A stretch of DNA of 64,000 bases from the NCBI GenBank assembly GCA_015350385.1, contig WNKI01000001.1:329032-393031 (forward strand). The letters run 5' to 3'. The position numbers and the translations under genes are program-made. Each line of letters begins with the position of its first letter. The first letter of the stretch is position 1. The notes under the pieces were generated by a model that worked only from the letters and a program-made list of their open reading frames with translations, was not told the DNA's origin and did no database searches. Of the stretch, positions 42,561 through 52,107 are shown in pieces. Source of the stretch: Aculops lycopersici. Its lineage: Eukaryota > Arthropoda > Arachnida > Trombidiformes > Eriophyidae.

Positions 42561-45500
42561 TCAAGTGTGAGCTTGATCGTCCTCGACGAAGTCTTGCGCC
42601 TCCTCTTTGGTGACAACTTCTATGTGACTCACACGATCCCTGAATTTGACACCATAATACTTGTCGGCATTTTCCAGTAGTTCCGGTCTAAAGGTGGTGG
42701 TAATAAACTGAGCACTGCCTGCTAGTTCATGAATCATCTCAGCAACTGCCTTTCTATGCTGCGGATCGAGGGCTTGATCGATCTCATCGAACAAGTAAAA
42801 TGGCGCAGGATCGCACTTTTGAATAGCAAAAATAAACGCTAGCGCGACGATCGATTTTTGTCCTCCTGATAATTGTTGCATATCCTTCATCTCAGCTAGC
42901 GAGCCGGTAAAGGAGACTCTGATACCCACTCCTAAAACGGATTCAATGCCAGTGGGACCCGTCCGCCTAACAGAACTCAAGCTAGATGATTGGCTGTCGT
43001 CAGCGCTATCAGCTGTTCTCATGACAAGACTGGCGCGACCGTTAGGCACTAATCTGCCGAAAACGTCTGTGAAATGTTGGGATACTTGTTGGAATGTTGT
43101 CTGGATGGCCTCGTATTTTTTTTGCTCGAGCGACCGGATCATATCCTCGATGGCTCCGAACTCGATATCAGCTTGCTCTTTACGCTGCAACAGTCGCTCC
43201 TTCTTTTCACTGAACTCTAAATACTGATCTAGGGCTTTCTTGTTGACATGACTATATTTCTGCAGCTCCTGGTTGCACTGCTCTAATTTTCGATATAGCT
43301 GCTTTAGATTCATCTTTCCATACTTGGCCTCGGCATCACTGGGCAGGGTACCTAGCTCTCGAATCTTCTTGAGACTGTCCTCAATCTTCTTGACTAAAAC
43401 AGACTTCTTGCTTGATATCCTCTCGAGATCCTTTGCATCGTCATTGATCTGTTCCGCTGTCTCGCCCTCCTCCTTTTTGGCACGTTCCAAACTGGCTTGA
43501 GCATCTCTTAGTTTTCTCTGGTTTGTTTCGATAGTATCTTCTAATTTGAGTATTTTGTCATTCAATCCGTTTATTCGCATGTTTGTTACGGTGAGCTCCT
43601 GACGCTCGCTCTCAAGCTTCTGTTGTCTTTCTTCAATAGAGATTTCTTGAAGGGCAGCCTCAAGTTCGTCTCGTCGACGACAGAGGTTGTTATTCAAAAG
43701 GTTCTCTAGTTTGTTCTTTTGAGCCTCGAGACTCATACGCTTACTAAATGCCTCCTTGTTTTCTTGAGTTAGTCGTCTAATTTCCTCCATCAATATATCA
43801 ACTTGTTGCTGATCTGCCGGAGTAAGCTGTGTTGTCAGGTCTTGCTGAATCTCGTTCGTAAATGATTCCTGAGATGATTCCATAGACTTCAAACTGGACT
43901 CATGACTGACGAGACTACGCTCCTTGGGTTGTCTTGATCTTTCGATGGTTGACAGCTCATCCCTCAGAAGTCTAATATCTGCCTTCATCTTGTCGAACGT
44001 ATCCTTGTTTTTACTGTTCTTAGTCTCTGATTTTTGCATTTCGCTTACTATTTGATTGATCTGGGACTCAACTTCCGTTAGCTTCTTGAGATGCTCGTCT
44101 AGTTCGGCCCTTCTTTCGGCAATTTTTTTGGTCAAGTTAGCGTGAGTTTTGTGCAGTTCGAGACGTGATCTTCTAGAGTCGAAGTAGCCTCCTGTGAGAG
44201 ATCCCTTGTGTGAGACTTGGTCTCCATCGAGAGTAATACAATCAAGATGCTTGCCTTTGGCCAAGGATGTGGCAACTTCCAATGATCTGCAAATGAGTGT
44301 TTTGCCAAAGATAAATTTCATAACTACCTCGACCTTCTTGTCATACTTGACTTTACTAATCATTGGCATAGCATCCTTGGTATTGGGGTAGTCAATGCGA
44401 CGGTCTTGCAGTCTATTAAGAGGCATGAATGTTACTTCTCCAGGTAAACGCATACGATTCATCTCTTGCAGGATCTTGGTTCCGATGTCGTCCCTCTCAA
44501 CAACGTGATGGAAAAGCTTGTTACCAGCAGTCATCTCAACAGCAGTAAAATATTCTTTGTCACAATCAAGATTCTCTATAAGCATGCCATAGTAGCCATT
44601 AGCGATCTTGGCCATGTTGCCACCTTGGTCTTTGAAGTGTTGCAATACTTTCTTGACACTGTCTCTCCCATTCAGGAGAGTTTTGCCAACCATGGACCTA
44701 AGAGTGTGATCTTTCTTTGCGAGTTCATCGTTAAGCATGGTCAAATCCTGCTGAATAGTGTTCTCTTGGCGCCATAGTTCGCTTCTCTCATTTTGGAGCG
44801 CGTCTTTTCTCTTCTTCATGTCGTAGAAAGTCTTATTTTGGTTGTCGATACTCGATCGATTGTTGTCGAGTTCCTTGGTCAGCTCCTCGATCTTTCTCTC
44901 AAGCTCGCCGCGTCTCTTAGCATCTCTTTGAAGATCTTCCTTCAATCTTGTAATCTGTCCCTTCTTGTCTAATATATTTTTCTTAAGCGATTTGAGTTCG
45001 TTTTGAATCCAATTATCTCTTTCAGCTTTAGAGGTGAATTGAGAACCTCTACCTTGACGGGCATAGAGTTCGGATCTCTTCTGCTCTTTCAATTGTAGAA
45101 GTCTGGCACATTCTTCTTCCTTGCGCTTCTCCTCCTCGTACTCGGGTTTGATCTGATTCAACTCAGCTTGACGTTCCGCAATCTTAGCCTTCAGTGCAAT
45201 CATCTCGGCCTCTGCTCGCTTCTTAGAATCGGAATCACCTTCGACCTCATCGACAAGGTCCTTAATGTGGAGTTCTAATCTCGTCTTCTCCTTCAGACAG
45301 CTTGCATGTTCTTGTTGTATGTTCTCTTTCTCTTCACGTTGGGCCGCAAGTCGTGTCTTTATCTCTCTAACATCTCGATTGGCATCTTTTATTCTCTCGG
45401 CCAAGACTGTAAGCTTGTCACGTAATTTTTCGGTGGTCGATGTTGAATTTTCACGCTTCTCCTCAAGTTCTTTCTGCTTCCTACGGCTTTCCTCGAGCTC

Positions 45501-46190
45501 GTTGTTGTAGATTGTATATTCAATAGCTCGGCGCATTTTGTCACATTTCTGATACTCTTTGAGTTCTTCTTTTTCGCCCTCTAAGGTGGAAAGTTTCTCC
45601 TGAATATACTTCAGGAGGTCCAAGATTTGATTGGTCTTATTTTGTGCATCGCGAATGAGTGACTGTGATTGTTCTCGAGAGTCGTCGAATGTCTTGGTAC
45701 CAGCAACCTCTTTCAGAATCTTGAGACGAATATTGTCTGGTGCGGTCGCCATCTGATTGATTTTACCTTGCTTGACAATGTAATAGGGATTACTACGCGA
45801 AAAACCGGCGGTCTCAAGGATATTCATAACTTCGCTTCTTGTTGTTATTCGTTTACACCAATAATATTGATCCTTTTTGACACCAAACTGACGTCTCAAC
45901 GCAACTAACGGCTCGTCGACGGGTAGACGATTGTCGCTGTTGTCGAAGACAATCTCCACGAAGGCTTGCAGAGTCCTTTGACCAGTACCCTCGTGCAATA
46001 GTTGTTGTCTTTCCTCAGCTGTAAGATGCGAGTAATCATCGCTAAGAACAAATTGAATAGCGTAGAAAAAGTTACTCTTGCCGGAACCATTTCTTCCGAC
46101 AACGACATTGTGTTTAGGACTAAAAGGTTCGACGGCAATTTGGTCACGATAGGATCTAAATCCCTGAATGATGATTTGCTGTATGTACAT
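42561..46190 (-). CDS. SMC3: Cohesin ATPase subunit SMC3
   Basis: A 1,209-residue core cohesin subunit in one exon, beginning MYIQQIIIQGFRSYRDQ. In order: Walker A GRNGSGKSNFFYAI; the acetylation pair in GVKKDQYYW (both lysines conserved); SRSNPYYIVKQGKINQM; N-terminal coiled coil; hinge with EVTFMPLNRL and LTGGYFDSRRSRLE; C-terminal coiled coil; ABC signature LSGGQKSIVALAF; and Walker B FYLFDEIDQALD. Length matches animal SMC3 (about 1,200). It pairs with SMC1 to form the cohesin ring that holds sister chromatids. No part is missing. It is divergent from the orphan membrane protein at 46,821. Confidence 0.98.
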   Translation of the reverse strand: MYIQQIIIQGFRSYRDQIAVEPFSPKHNVVVGRNGSGKSNFFYAIQFVLSDDYSHLTAEERQQLLHEGTGQRTLQAFVEIVFDNSDNRLPVDEPLVALRRQFGVKKDQYYWCKRITTRSEVMNILETAGFSRSNPYYIVKQGKINQMATAPDNIRLKILKEVAGTKTFDDSREQSQSLIRDAQNKTNQILDLLKYIQEKLSTLEGEKEELKEYQKCDKMRRAIEYTIYNNELEESRRKQKELEEKRENSTSTTEKLRDKLTVLAERIKDANRDVREIKTRLAAQREEKENIQQEHASCLKEKTRLELHIKDLVDEVEGDSDSKKRAEAEMIALKAKIAERQAELNQIKPEYEEEKRKEEECARLLQLKEQKRSELYARQGRGSQFTSKAERDNWIQNELKSLKKNILDKKGQITRLKEDLQRDAKRRGELERKIEELTKELDNNRSSIDNQNKTFYDMKKRKDALQNERSELWRQENTIQQDLTMLNDELAKKDHTLRSMVGKTLLNGRDSVKKVLQHFKDQGGNMAKIANGYYGMLIENLDCDKEYFTAVEMTAGNKLFHHVVERDDIGTKILQEMNRMRLPGEVTFMPLNRLQDRRIDYPNTKDAMPMISKVKYDKKVEVVMKFIFGKTLICRSLEVATSLAKGKHLDCITLDGDQVSHKGSLTGGYFDSRRSRLELHKTHANLTKKIAERRAELDEHLKKLTEVESQINQIVSEMQKSETKNSKNKDTFDKMKADIRLLRDELSTIERSRQPKERSLVSHESSLKSMESSQESFTNEIQQDLTTQLTPADQQQVDILMEEIRRLTQENKEAFSKRMSLEAQKNKLENLLNNNLCRRRDELEAALQEISIEERQQKLESERQELTVTNMRINGLNDKILKLEDTIETNQRKLRDAQASLERAKKEEGETAEQINDDAKDLERISSKKSVLVKKIEDSLKKIRELGTLPSDAEAKYGKMNLKQLYRKLEQCNQELQKYSHVNKKALDQYLEFSEKKERLLQRKEQADIEFGAIEDMIRSLEQKKYEAIQTTFQQVSQHFTDVFGRLVPNGRASLVMRTADSADDSQSSSLSSVRRTGPTGIESVLGVGIRVSFTGSLAEMKDMQQLSGGQKSIVALAFIFAIQKCDPAPFYLFDEIDQALDPQHRKAVAEMIHELAGSAQFITTTFRPELLENADKYYGVKFRDRVSHIEVVTKEEAQDFVEDDQAHT

Positions 46191-46820
46191 TTTTAAAAAT
46201 ATTATATAGGATAAAATAATGAATATTTTAATAAAAAGAGGCCGCTGCCTCTATTTTGGCCAGTAAAATAGTAGATGTCACGAGTTTTGATAGTGATTTG
46301 CGCGATTTTATGTTGTTGCTTCAGCAAGTTGCGAACCCTGCTCCAGCGTCCAGTGTAGTCTTGCGCCCACCCGCTGCCTTGGTGTATGCAATCTCCATGT
46401 GCCGTTGTGTCCATTGCAGCGCGTAGAATTCTCGCGCCGAATTCTGGATGCGCTGGATTCAGTGCAACTCAAGCGCAAATTTACTGCGCCTCTTGTGATT
46501 AGGAAACCATGTACAGAGATGCACTAATTAAAAATAACAACAATTGCACTCGTGCAATTGCCTGTCCATTTTACAAAAGTCATTCTCAGACGACATCGAT
46601 CTGGATTGCAACAACCTGTTAAGCAACACATTCTTGTCATAATTATATCAAGTCATTATCGAGTTACTTCAGTATATCAACAGGATCTAGAGATTATTAC
46701 TGGATTTTGCTGATCGATTCTCTCAAGACTGTCAACTAGAACTGTAGCTTTCGTGAAACGATCATGCTTTAGTATGCTCACCTGACATAGTAGAAACCAG
46801 ACATTTGATCAAGGCTCATC
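46191..46820. promoter_or_regulatory. Divergent spacer between SMC3 and the orphan membrane protein
   Basis: 630 AT-rich bases between start codons. No named element. Short frames here are not supported. Confidence 0.35.
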
Positions 46821-47360
46821 ATGCAGGTGTACAAGGTAGATGGCTATCACGCCCGTGATGATCCATTTTATTGGTTCCATCATGAATTAGTCATCTTGTC
46901 CAATGTTGTCCACTGGGCACTCCTCACGTATTATCTTATTTACGAAATTGTTGCGTATCTGCTTGCCAGAGTATTTGGGCTGAAACAATTGCCCACTCTC
47001 ATGTATCCAAGAACTTGTCTAGGCCGAGTCACCGATCCAAACTCTACGATAGCCAATTATACGTTACACTTTATCAAGTTTATATTCTTAATAGGCGCTT
47101 CTTTGAACGTCTTGGGTGTGTCAAATTTACACCTCAGATACCTTATCGCCGGCTATCTTATTACATTACCATTCACAGCTGTAGATATTTATCTACTCTG
47201 GATTTCTCAGTTTCACCTGATAGATGCAAAAGATTTTTTATTATTCCAAACACTGTTAACGACAACCTTCCGGTCATTACGTATCGTCGCCATGATAGGA
47301 AATACGTCGCTGATCTTGATATTCCTAACTACCAGTTACAATATCAGCGAGTTCTTGTGA
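46821..47360 (+). CDS. Orphan multi-pass membrane protein
   Basis: A 179-residue protein starting at an ATG (MQVYKVDGYHARDDPFYWFH). It contains about four to five hydrophobic segments, near residues 25-50, 85-103, 105-127 and 155-172, with short loops. A possible N-glycosylation site (NSTIANYT) follows the first segment. I recognise no family. Codon use and an uninterrupted frame with clear membrane segments support a real gene. It ends about 95 bases from the convergent MOB1 gene. No signal peptide is obvious. Confidence 0.65.
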   Translation: MQVYKVDGYHARDDPFYWFHHELVILSNVVHWALLTYYLIYEIVAYLLARVFGLKQLPTLMYPRTCLGRVTDPNSTIANYTLHFIKFIFLIGASLNVLGVSNLHLRYLIAGYLITLPFTAVDIYLLWISQFHLIDAKDFLLFQTLLTTTFRSLRIVAMIGNTSLILIFLTTSYNISEFL

Positions 47361-47454
47361 GTTAAAAAACAATAGTGGGTAAAAGTGCTTCTTGCATTCG
47401 AGAATGAGCCGATGTCCTAATGATCGTGATTCAACAAGTTATTCCCGCAACTTG

Positions 47455-48054
47455 TCATGTTAGATTTTGCACGTATTCTTTAAGAGGCTCTAACTCTTGT
47501 GGCGCAACCAAGTCAAATTCCTGGATAAAGTATACAAAATGTTTAAAACTAGTGTTCATGTGAGGCTCCTCCATGAGATTCTTAACAAGTGGTAAGTGAT
47601 GGTGATAGATGTGAGCATACACCCTTAGAAGTCTCTTTGCTATTGTTTGGCATGTCTCAAAGAAGTCTCTTGGGAACTCCTTCTTGTGAGACTTGGATGG
47701 AAATACCTCCTCATCTTCTAGTTGCTCCTGTACCCAGTCAAGAAGTCGGCAGATATAATCGGCAGCGCAAACTGGATAATTCTTCATCTGATCCCCGTAG
47801 GACCAGAGGTACTTGTACCTCTTACCTGCCATCATTTCCGGACAACTTTCCGCCGTGCAATCCTCTCTTATTGTTCCATATAACATACATATTTGTTTGT
47901 AAAAGTCAAAAATATTGTGCGCAATCCATTCGTTCTTGTCCTCACGTGGTGGCAACTTGACCAGTTCCTTCAGGTTATATTTACTTGATAGACAGTTTGA
48001 ATTTTCATTACCGTCCCGAACGTTATTTGGCGAAAACTTATCATTCGAGCTCAT
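47455..48054 (-). CDS. MOB1: MOB kinase activator, MOB1 (Mats) type
   Basis: A 199-residue MOB-family adaptor that binds and activates LATS/NDR kinases downstream of Hippo. The sequence NEWIAHNIFDFYKQICMLYG followed by TIREDCTAESCPEM carries the two zinc cysteines, and AHIYHHHLP carries the zinc histidines. FPSKSHKKEFP, NTSFKHFVYFIQEF and ELEPLKEY point to MOB1 rather than MOB2, MOB3 or MOB4. The N-terminal region differs from vertebrate MOB1, and I cannot place the phospho-regulated threonines (Thr12, Thr35 in mammals). Single exon; divergent from RECQL with a 295-base spacer. Confidence 0.88.
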   Translation of the reverse strand: MSSNDKFSPNNVRDGNENSNCLSSKYNLKELVKLPPREDKNEWIAHNIFDFYKQICMLYGTIREDCTAESCPEMMAGKRYKYLWSYGDQMKNYPVCAADYICRLLDWVQEQLEDEEVFPSKSHKKEFPRDFFETCQTIAKRLLRVYAHIYHHHLPLVKNLMEEPHMNTSFKHFVYFIQEFDLVAPQELEPLKEYVQNLT

Positions 48055-48349
48055 AATTCCGAATCCTTGACTAATTCTATAGTTTCATCAAAAATATGAT
48101 AGTAAAGTCTATGTAGAATTGTTGATATTGGTTTGAATTCAAAACCGGAGGCCCGTTACATACGCAGTGCCGGTGAGATGCACCAAGTGAACTTCGGGGA
48201 GCGAACCAATTCCCATGTGTTCATACAGAAATTCTCATATTTGTTCTTGCCCCAAACAAATTTCCTGAGTCGTTATATGATCTCATAATTAAATCGAATG
48301 TATAACATCTTTTCATACCTGCGATGGAATAATCTCAGTTTATTTTGAA

Positions 48350-50410
48350 ATGGACAGTCAGGCTGAATTTCAGCAACAGAAGCTACGAGATGCTCGCAAG
48401 AAACTCGAGCAACTTATCACCCTTATAACCGAGAGATCGAAAGAACTCGTCCAGCTTCGCAAGGAGAAGAAGACAACGGAGGCCTTAATCGAAACACTTA
48501 ATGATACACTAGGAACTTATTCTTTTGTGGAGAAACAAGACTTTCCATGGGCTAAAGAGGTCAGAGAAACTATGCTAAACATTTTTGGAATCAAATCTTT
48601 CAGAGGATTGCAAGAGACTGTCATCAACTGTACTCTGAGCAACAAAGATTGCATTTATGTCGCTGCTACCGGTAGTGGTAAGAGTTTAGTCTTTCAGTTA
48701 CCGGCACTGATATCCAAAGGTGTGACGCTTGTCATCTCGCCGCTTCTCTCTCTTATGGAGGATCAAGTTAATCAATTAGACAACATTGGCATCCCTGCCA
48801 TTGTACTGAACTCAACCACCTCAAAAGAAGACTACAAGATGGCGATGAACGCCATGGTAGATCCTAATGCGCCCCTCAAGCTCATTTACGTGACTCCAGA
48901 AAAGTTGGCCAAGTCGAAGACATTGATGTCTCAAATAGAGAGGATGTACGTAGCTGGTAGATTCAGTCGTCTAGTCATTGACGAGGTTCACTGTTGCAGT
49001 GAGTGGGGTCATGATTTCAGAAAGGATTATAATAGTCTCCATATATTTAAGCGCCAGTTTCCTGAAACTCCAATACTTGGGCTAACAGCCACAGCGACAC
49101 CGCAAGTGATACTAGACATCAAGAAGATGTTGAACATACCAAAATGTCTCGTTTACAAAGGCAATTTTTACCGCCCGAATCTCGTGTATGAAATTCGCGC
49201 TACATCTGTGAAGGACAATATCAACGACTTGTTGGATCTCATAACTGGCAAATTTTCCGGAAAGAGCGGCATTATTTACTGTCTAACTATAAAAGAGACC
49301 GAAGATGTGGCCGAGAAATTGCAAAATTTTGGCGTCAACTGTTTGGCTTATCATGCTCAACTCGATGTAAGAAGACGGACTAAGATTCAGGCAGATTGGT
49401 ACAACAATAAGTGTAATGTTATAGCTGCAACAGTAGCGTTCGGTTTGGGCATCAACAAGATGGATGTCAGATTTGTTATCCATTATACCATATCTAAATC
49501 TCTCGAAAACTACTACCAAGAGACCGGAAGAGCAGGTCGTGATGGAAAGCAAGCGCATTGCATCTGTTACTATCGGTTCCCCGATGTCTTCCGAGCCACT
49601 GCGTTGACCTTCAGAGAGAGAAATGGAAAGGACAGAGTGTATCAAGTTTTATCTTATTGTTTGAATCGCCAGGACTGTAGGAAAAAGCTAATAGCCAGAC
49701 ACTTCGAGGATCGATTGGTAAAGGATCGAGACGACACCGAATGCTGTGATAATTGTACCTATGGTCGCCGTAATTCGACCGATGGTGAGATGCCGAGCAA
49801 CCAGATGGTTGACGCCAGCGAGTGGCTTGAAACTTTGTTGAACATACTGCACCAAGCGTCGGGTCAGAATGAAAGGATGACGGCAACCAAATTAATCGAC
49901 GCTTGGCTACAGGAGAAAGGACCAAAAAAACTAAGGCTAGAGGGAATAAGCAAGCCCTCCCTAACTAGGACTGATTGTGAATCTGTAGTTGGTTTTTTAT
50001 TATCCCAAGGCTACCTCAAGGAGGAATTTCATATAACTCCATATAATACAATATCTTACCTCATTCCAGGATCCCAGTTGCATCTAGATCGTCAAAGTGG
50101 TGCGCCTGGGCCGAGAATAGCGCGAGCAGCGCTCGAGAGTTTAAACTTTTTCGATAACAACCACCAAGACAATGCGAATCATCAACAGCCAAACGATATG
50201 CCCGACTACCAACCAAACACGTCGTCGATACAAAAGCAACCAAAACCTCGCTGCAAAACGAAACAGGAGCCAGAGGAATCCCCACCTGTCTCGCAACGGA
50301 AGCGAGTGAAGAAAGAGGCTAGGGTGAAGGAGGAAGAGGAGGAGATGATTGTCATAGGTGACGACAACTCGACAACCTGGGGTGAAGTTGAATGTCTCAC
50401 GATTGACTAA
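48350..50410 (+). CDS. RECQL: RecQ-family DNA helicase, RECQ1/RECQL type
   Basis: A 686-residue 3'-5' DNA helicase. An N-terminal coiled coil (about residues 1-55) is typical of RECQ1. It is followed by motif 0 (FGIKSFRGLQ), motif I AATGSGKSLVFQLP (not the usual PTGGGKS), motif II DEVHCCSEWGHDFR (aromatic loop), GLTATATPQV and motif VI YYQETGRAGRDG. The zinc-binding Cys set is in YCLNRQDCRKKL and ECCDNC, and the winged helix ends ITPYNTISYL. A divergent 90-residue C-terminal tail carries RVKEEEEE (consensus SUMO site) and EMIVIGDD (SUMO-interaction-like). It acts in replication-fork restoration and DNA repair. Single exon; AATAAA at 50455-50460. Confidence 0.95.
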   Translation: MDSQAEFQQQKLRDARKKLEQLITLITERSKELVQLRKEKKTTEALIETLNDTLGTYSFVEKQDFPWAKEVRETMLNIFGIKSFRGLQETVINCTLSNKDCIYVAATGSGKSLVFQLPALISKGVTLVISPLLSLMEDQVNQLDNIGIPAIVLNSTTSKEDYKMAMNAMVDPNAPLKLIYVTPEKLAKSKTLMSQIERMYVAGRFSRLVIDEVHCCSEWGHDFRKDYNSLHIFKRQFPETPILGLTATATPQVILDIKKMLNIPKCLVYKGNFYRPNLVYEIRATSVKDNINDLLDLITGKFSGKSGIIYCLTIKETEDVAEKLQNFGVNCLAYHAQLDVRRRTKIQADWYNNKCNVIAATVAFGLGINKMDVRFVIHYTISKSLENYYQETGRAGRDGKQAHCICYYRFPDVFRATALTFRERNGKDRVYQVLSYCLNRQDCRKKLIARHFEDRLVKDRDDTECCDNCTYGRRNSTDGEMPSNQMVDASEWLETLLNILHQASGQNERMTATKLIDAWLQEKGPKKLRLEGISKPSLTRTDCESVVGFLLSQGYLKEEFHITPYNTISYLIPGSQLHLDRQSGAPGPRIARAALESLNFFDNNHQDNANHQQPNDMPDYQPNTSSIQKQPKPRCKTKQEPEESPPVSQRKRVKKEARVKEEEEEMIVIGDDNSTTWGEVECLTID

Positions 50411-50583
50411 CCATCTTTGTCATGTACCAAAATAGGACTCGTCAATGGACGGGTAATAAAATACTCTCGAGTCAATTGTTGTTTGCGCTTGTCACTTAGG
50501 CACGAACACTAAACCCAGAAAAGTTCCACCTGTTCTATTGAGACAAGAGCGAAGGTTCTAATTAAGTGAGTAGCGCAAGCACA

Positions 50584-50972
50584 ATGGTCTCTGATGAACT
50601 CCACGTGCCGGTTCAAGTTCAAATTGACACGATGTCTAGAATCTCAGGCTGTTCAGCGACTGTTGACGTCAATCTACATGATGATTTTGCGCGGTTATCT
50701 ACAGAAAGCCTAATTACAATGTACAATTTTCTCTCTTGGGTGTATACAAATCTATATCGACCCTGTAAATCTTGTCAGTCAAGCAGACAGTTTTGGAACA
50801 ATCGGAGGTATTGTTTCTTATCACATTCACTCCCCGCAACTATGAGCATCTGTCCATGCTTCAGCTTGTGTCCAACCAGCGCTCCTCCAATAAACTAGCG
50901 ACACTGATGGACTTGACGCGCCACCACTCCGAGGGCTCGCATGATGGATTGACTATTGTGAGTCAAGTTTGA
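50584..50972 (+). pseudogene. Probable small gene broken by one frameshift (or assembly error)
   Basis: From the ATG at 50584 a protein-like frame reads MVSDELHVPVQVQIDTMSR and on through FLSWVYTNLYRPCK to about 50775. Just beyond, in another frame, a second protein-like stretch (VKQTVLEQSEVLFLITF, then NYEHLSMLQLVSNQ) ends at a stop at 50972. The shift is equivalent to one missing base (or two extra) near 50768-50785. Joined conceptually it would be about 130 residues. I do not recognise it. Given the artefacts elsewhere in this assembly, a sequencing error is as likely as a true pseudogene. Confidence 0.4.
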
Positions 50973-52107
50973 CCACTTGTTGATGGGTGGCGGCGCAAAC
51001 GTGAACTTGCAGCTGCCTATCTCGACTGCTTGAACGTCCTTTATCTTGTTGCTTAGTTGTTGCCTAAGAACTTGACAGTGAGTGCGGGAATGAATATGTG
51101 TAATGTTGAAGTCGAGTGGCAAGCAAATAAATGCAATAGATCACATGCGCCACCCACATTGCAATTAAGTCTAACAAGTATTACTCGGATATTACTCATT
51201 TACAATCTCTAGCAAGGCAGCGCGAAATCAAAACTTTTGGTAAATTGGTTTCCGAATCAACAATTTGGAAAGCGGCAAACTCGGGCGACCATCATGATCA
51301 TGGTGCAGTTTTGAAGGCGACAAAAATTCATAAGCTCTCTCCCCCTCTCGCTCTGCCTTTTTCCAATCCACAAGAGAGGATGGTGGTTCTATTGAAGTGG
51401 AAGCGAGACTTGAAAGAAGGGCTTCAATTACACAAACCTTCCCTCCTCAACTAGTCGCGCTTGTTGTAAATTCTTAACCTCGTCGCACTCACATGAGGCA
51501 AATTGATCCCAAGACAAACATACACTAAGCGAAACTCACTTAGACTGTCGATGGAATCTCAAGAGCGGTAGTTATGCTACCTGGTAGCTTGCTTCTAGCT
51601 TCAATTTAGTCAGTCGTTTTAGTCACTCTACTTGTGGTTGGTTGTCTCACTGATCGACGACTTCCACTTGTCGCTCTGTTGCAACGAAAGTTGTCGTAGC
51701 TTAATCTTATCGGGCTCGAGAGAAAGCCGAAAGGTGACTCATGATCCCGCTGCGCTTAGCTAGCACGCGAGTGGAGTAGCTAGGTAGGTTGGTCGGTGGG
51801 TAGGTAGGTAGTCAAAAAGCGAAAGTGATTCGTCCGGCTCCTCTCTCAAGTGAACTTCTCTCAACCGACGGAACAACTGCCGTCGGCTCCATCATGGTCA
51901 TCATCAATGCTGTCGCCATCATTCTTTTAAGTGCCACCTCAAGGTAGTAGCGACGTCATTGAGTGTTAGCTAGACTAAGTCTCGAATCAATAATAACCGC
52001 ACTAAGCTCACTTTAACAGATCCTAAGTTCACTCCTCCAATTTTTGTCGTTGAGGTCTCATGTTTTAACAAACAATTCCAATTCACATATTTCAAAAAAG
52101 AACCAAA
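50973..52107. other. Intergenic region before the secreted-protein gene
   Basis: About 1.1 kb with no supported gene. It contains a GGTA/GGTT tetranucleotide-like tract at 51781-51812. Confidence 0.45.
51781..51812. repeat. Imperfect GGTA/GGTT repeat
   Basis: Tandem GGTA-type tetramers with substitutions (GGTT, GGTC, GGTG). Confidence 0.7.

Noticed and set aside
51245..51454. 69-residue plus-strand frame
   Set aside because: It opens at TTG and has no motif or neighbouring splice signals.
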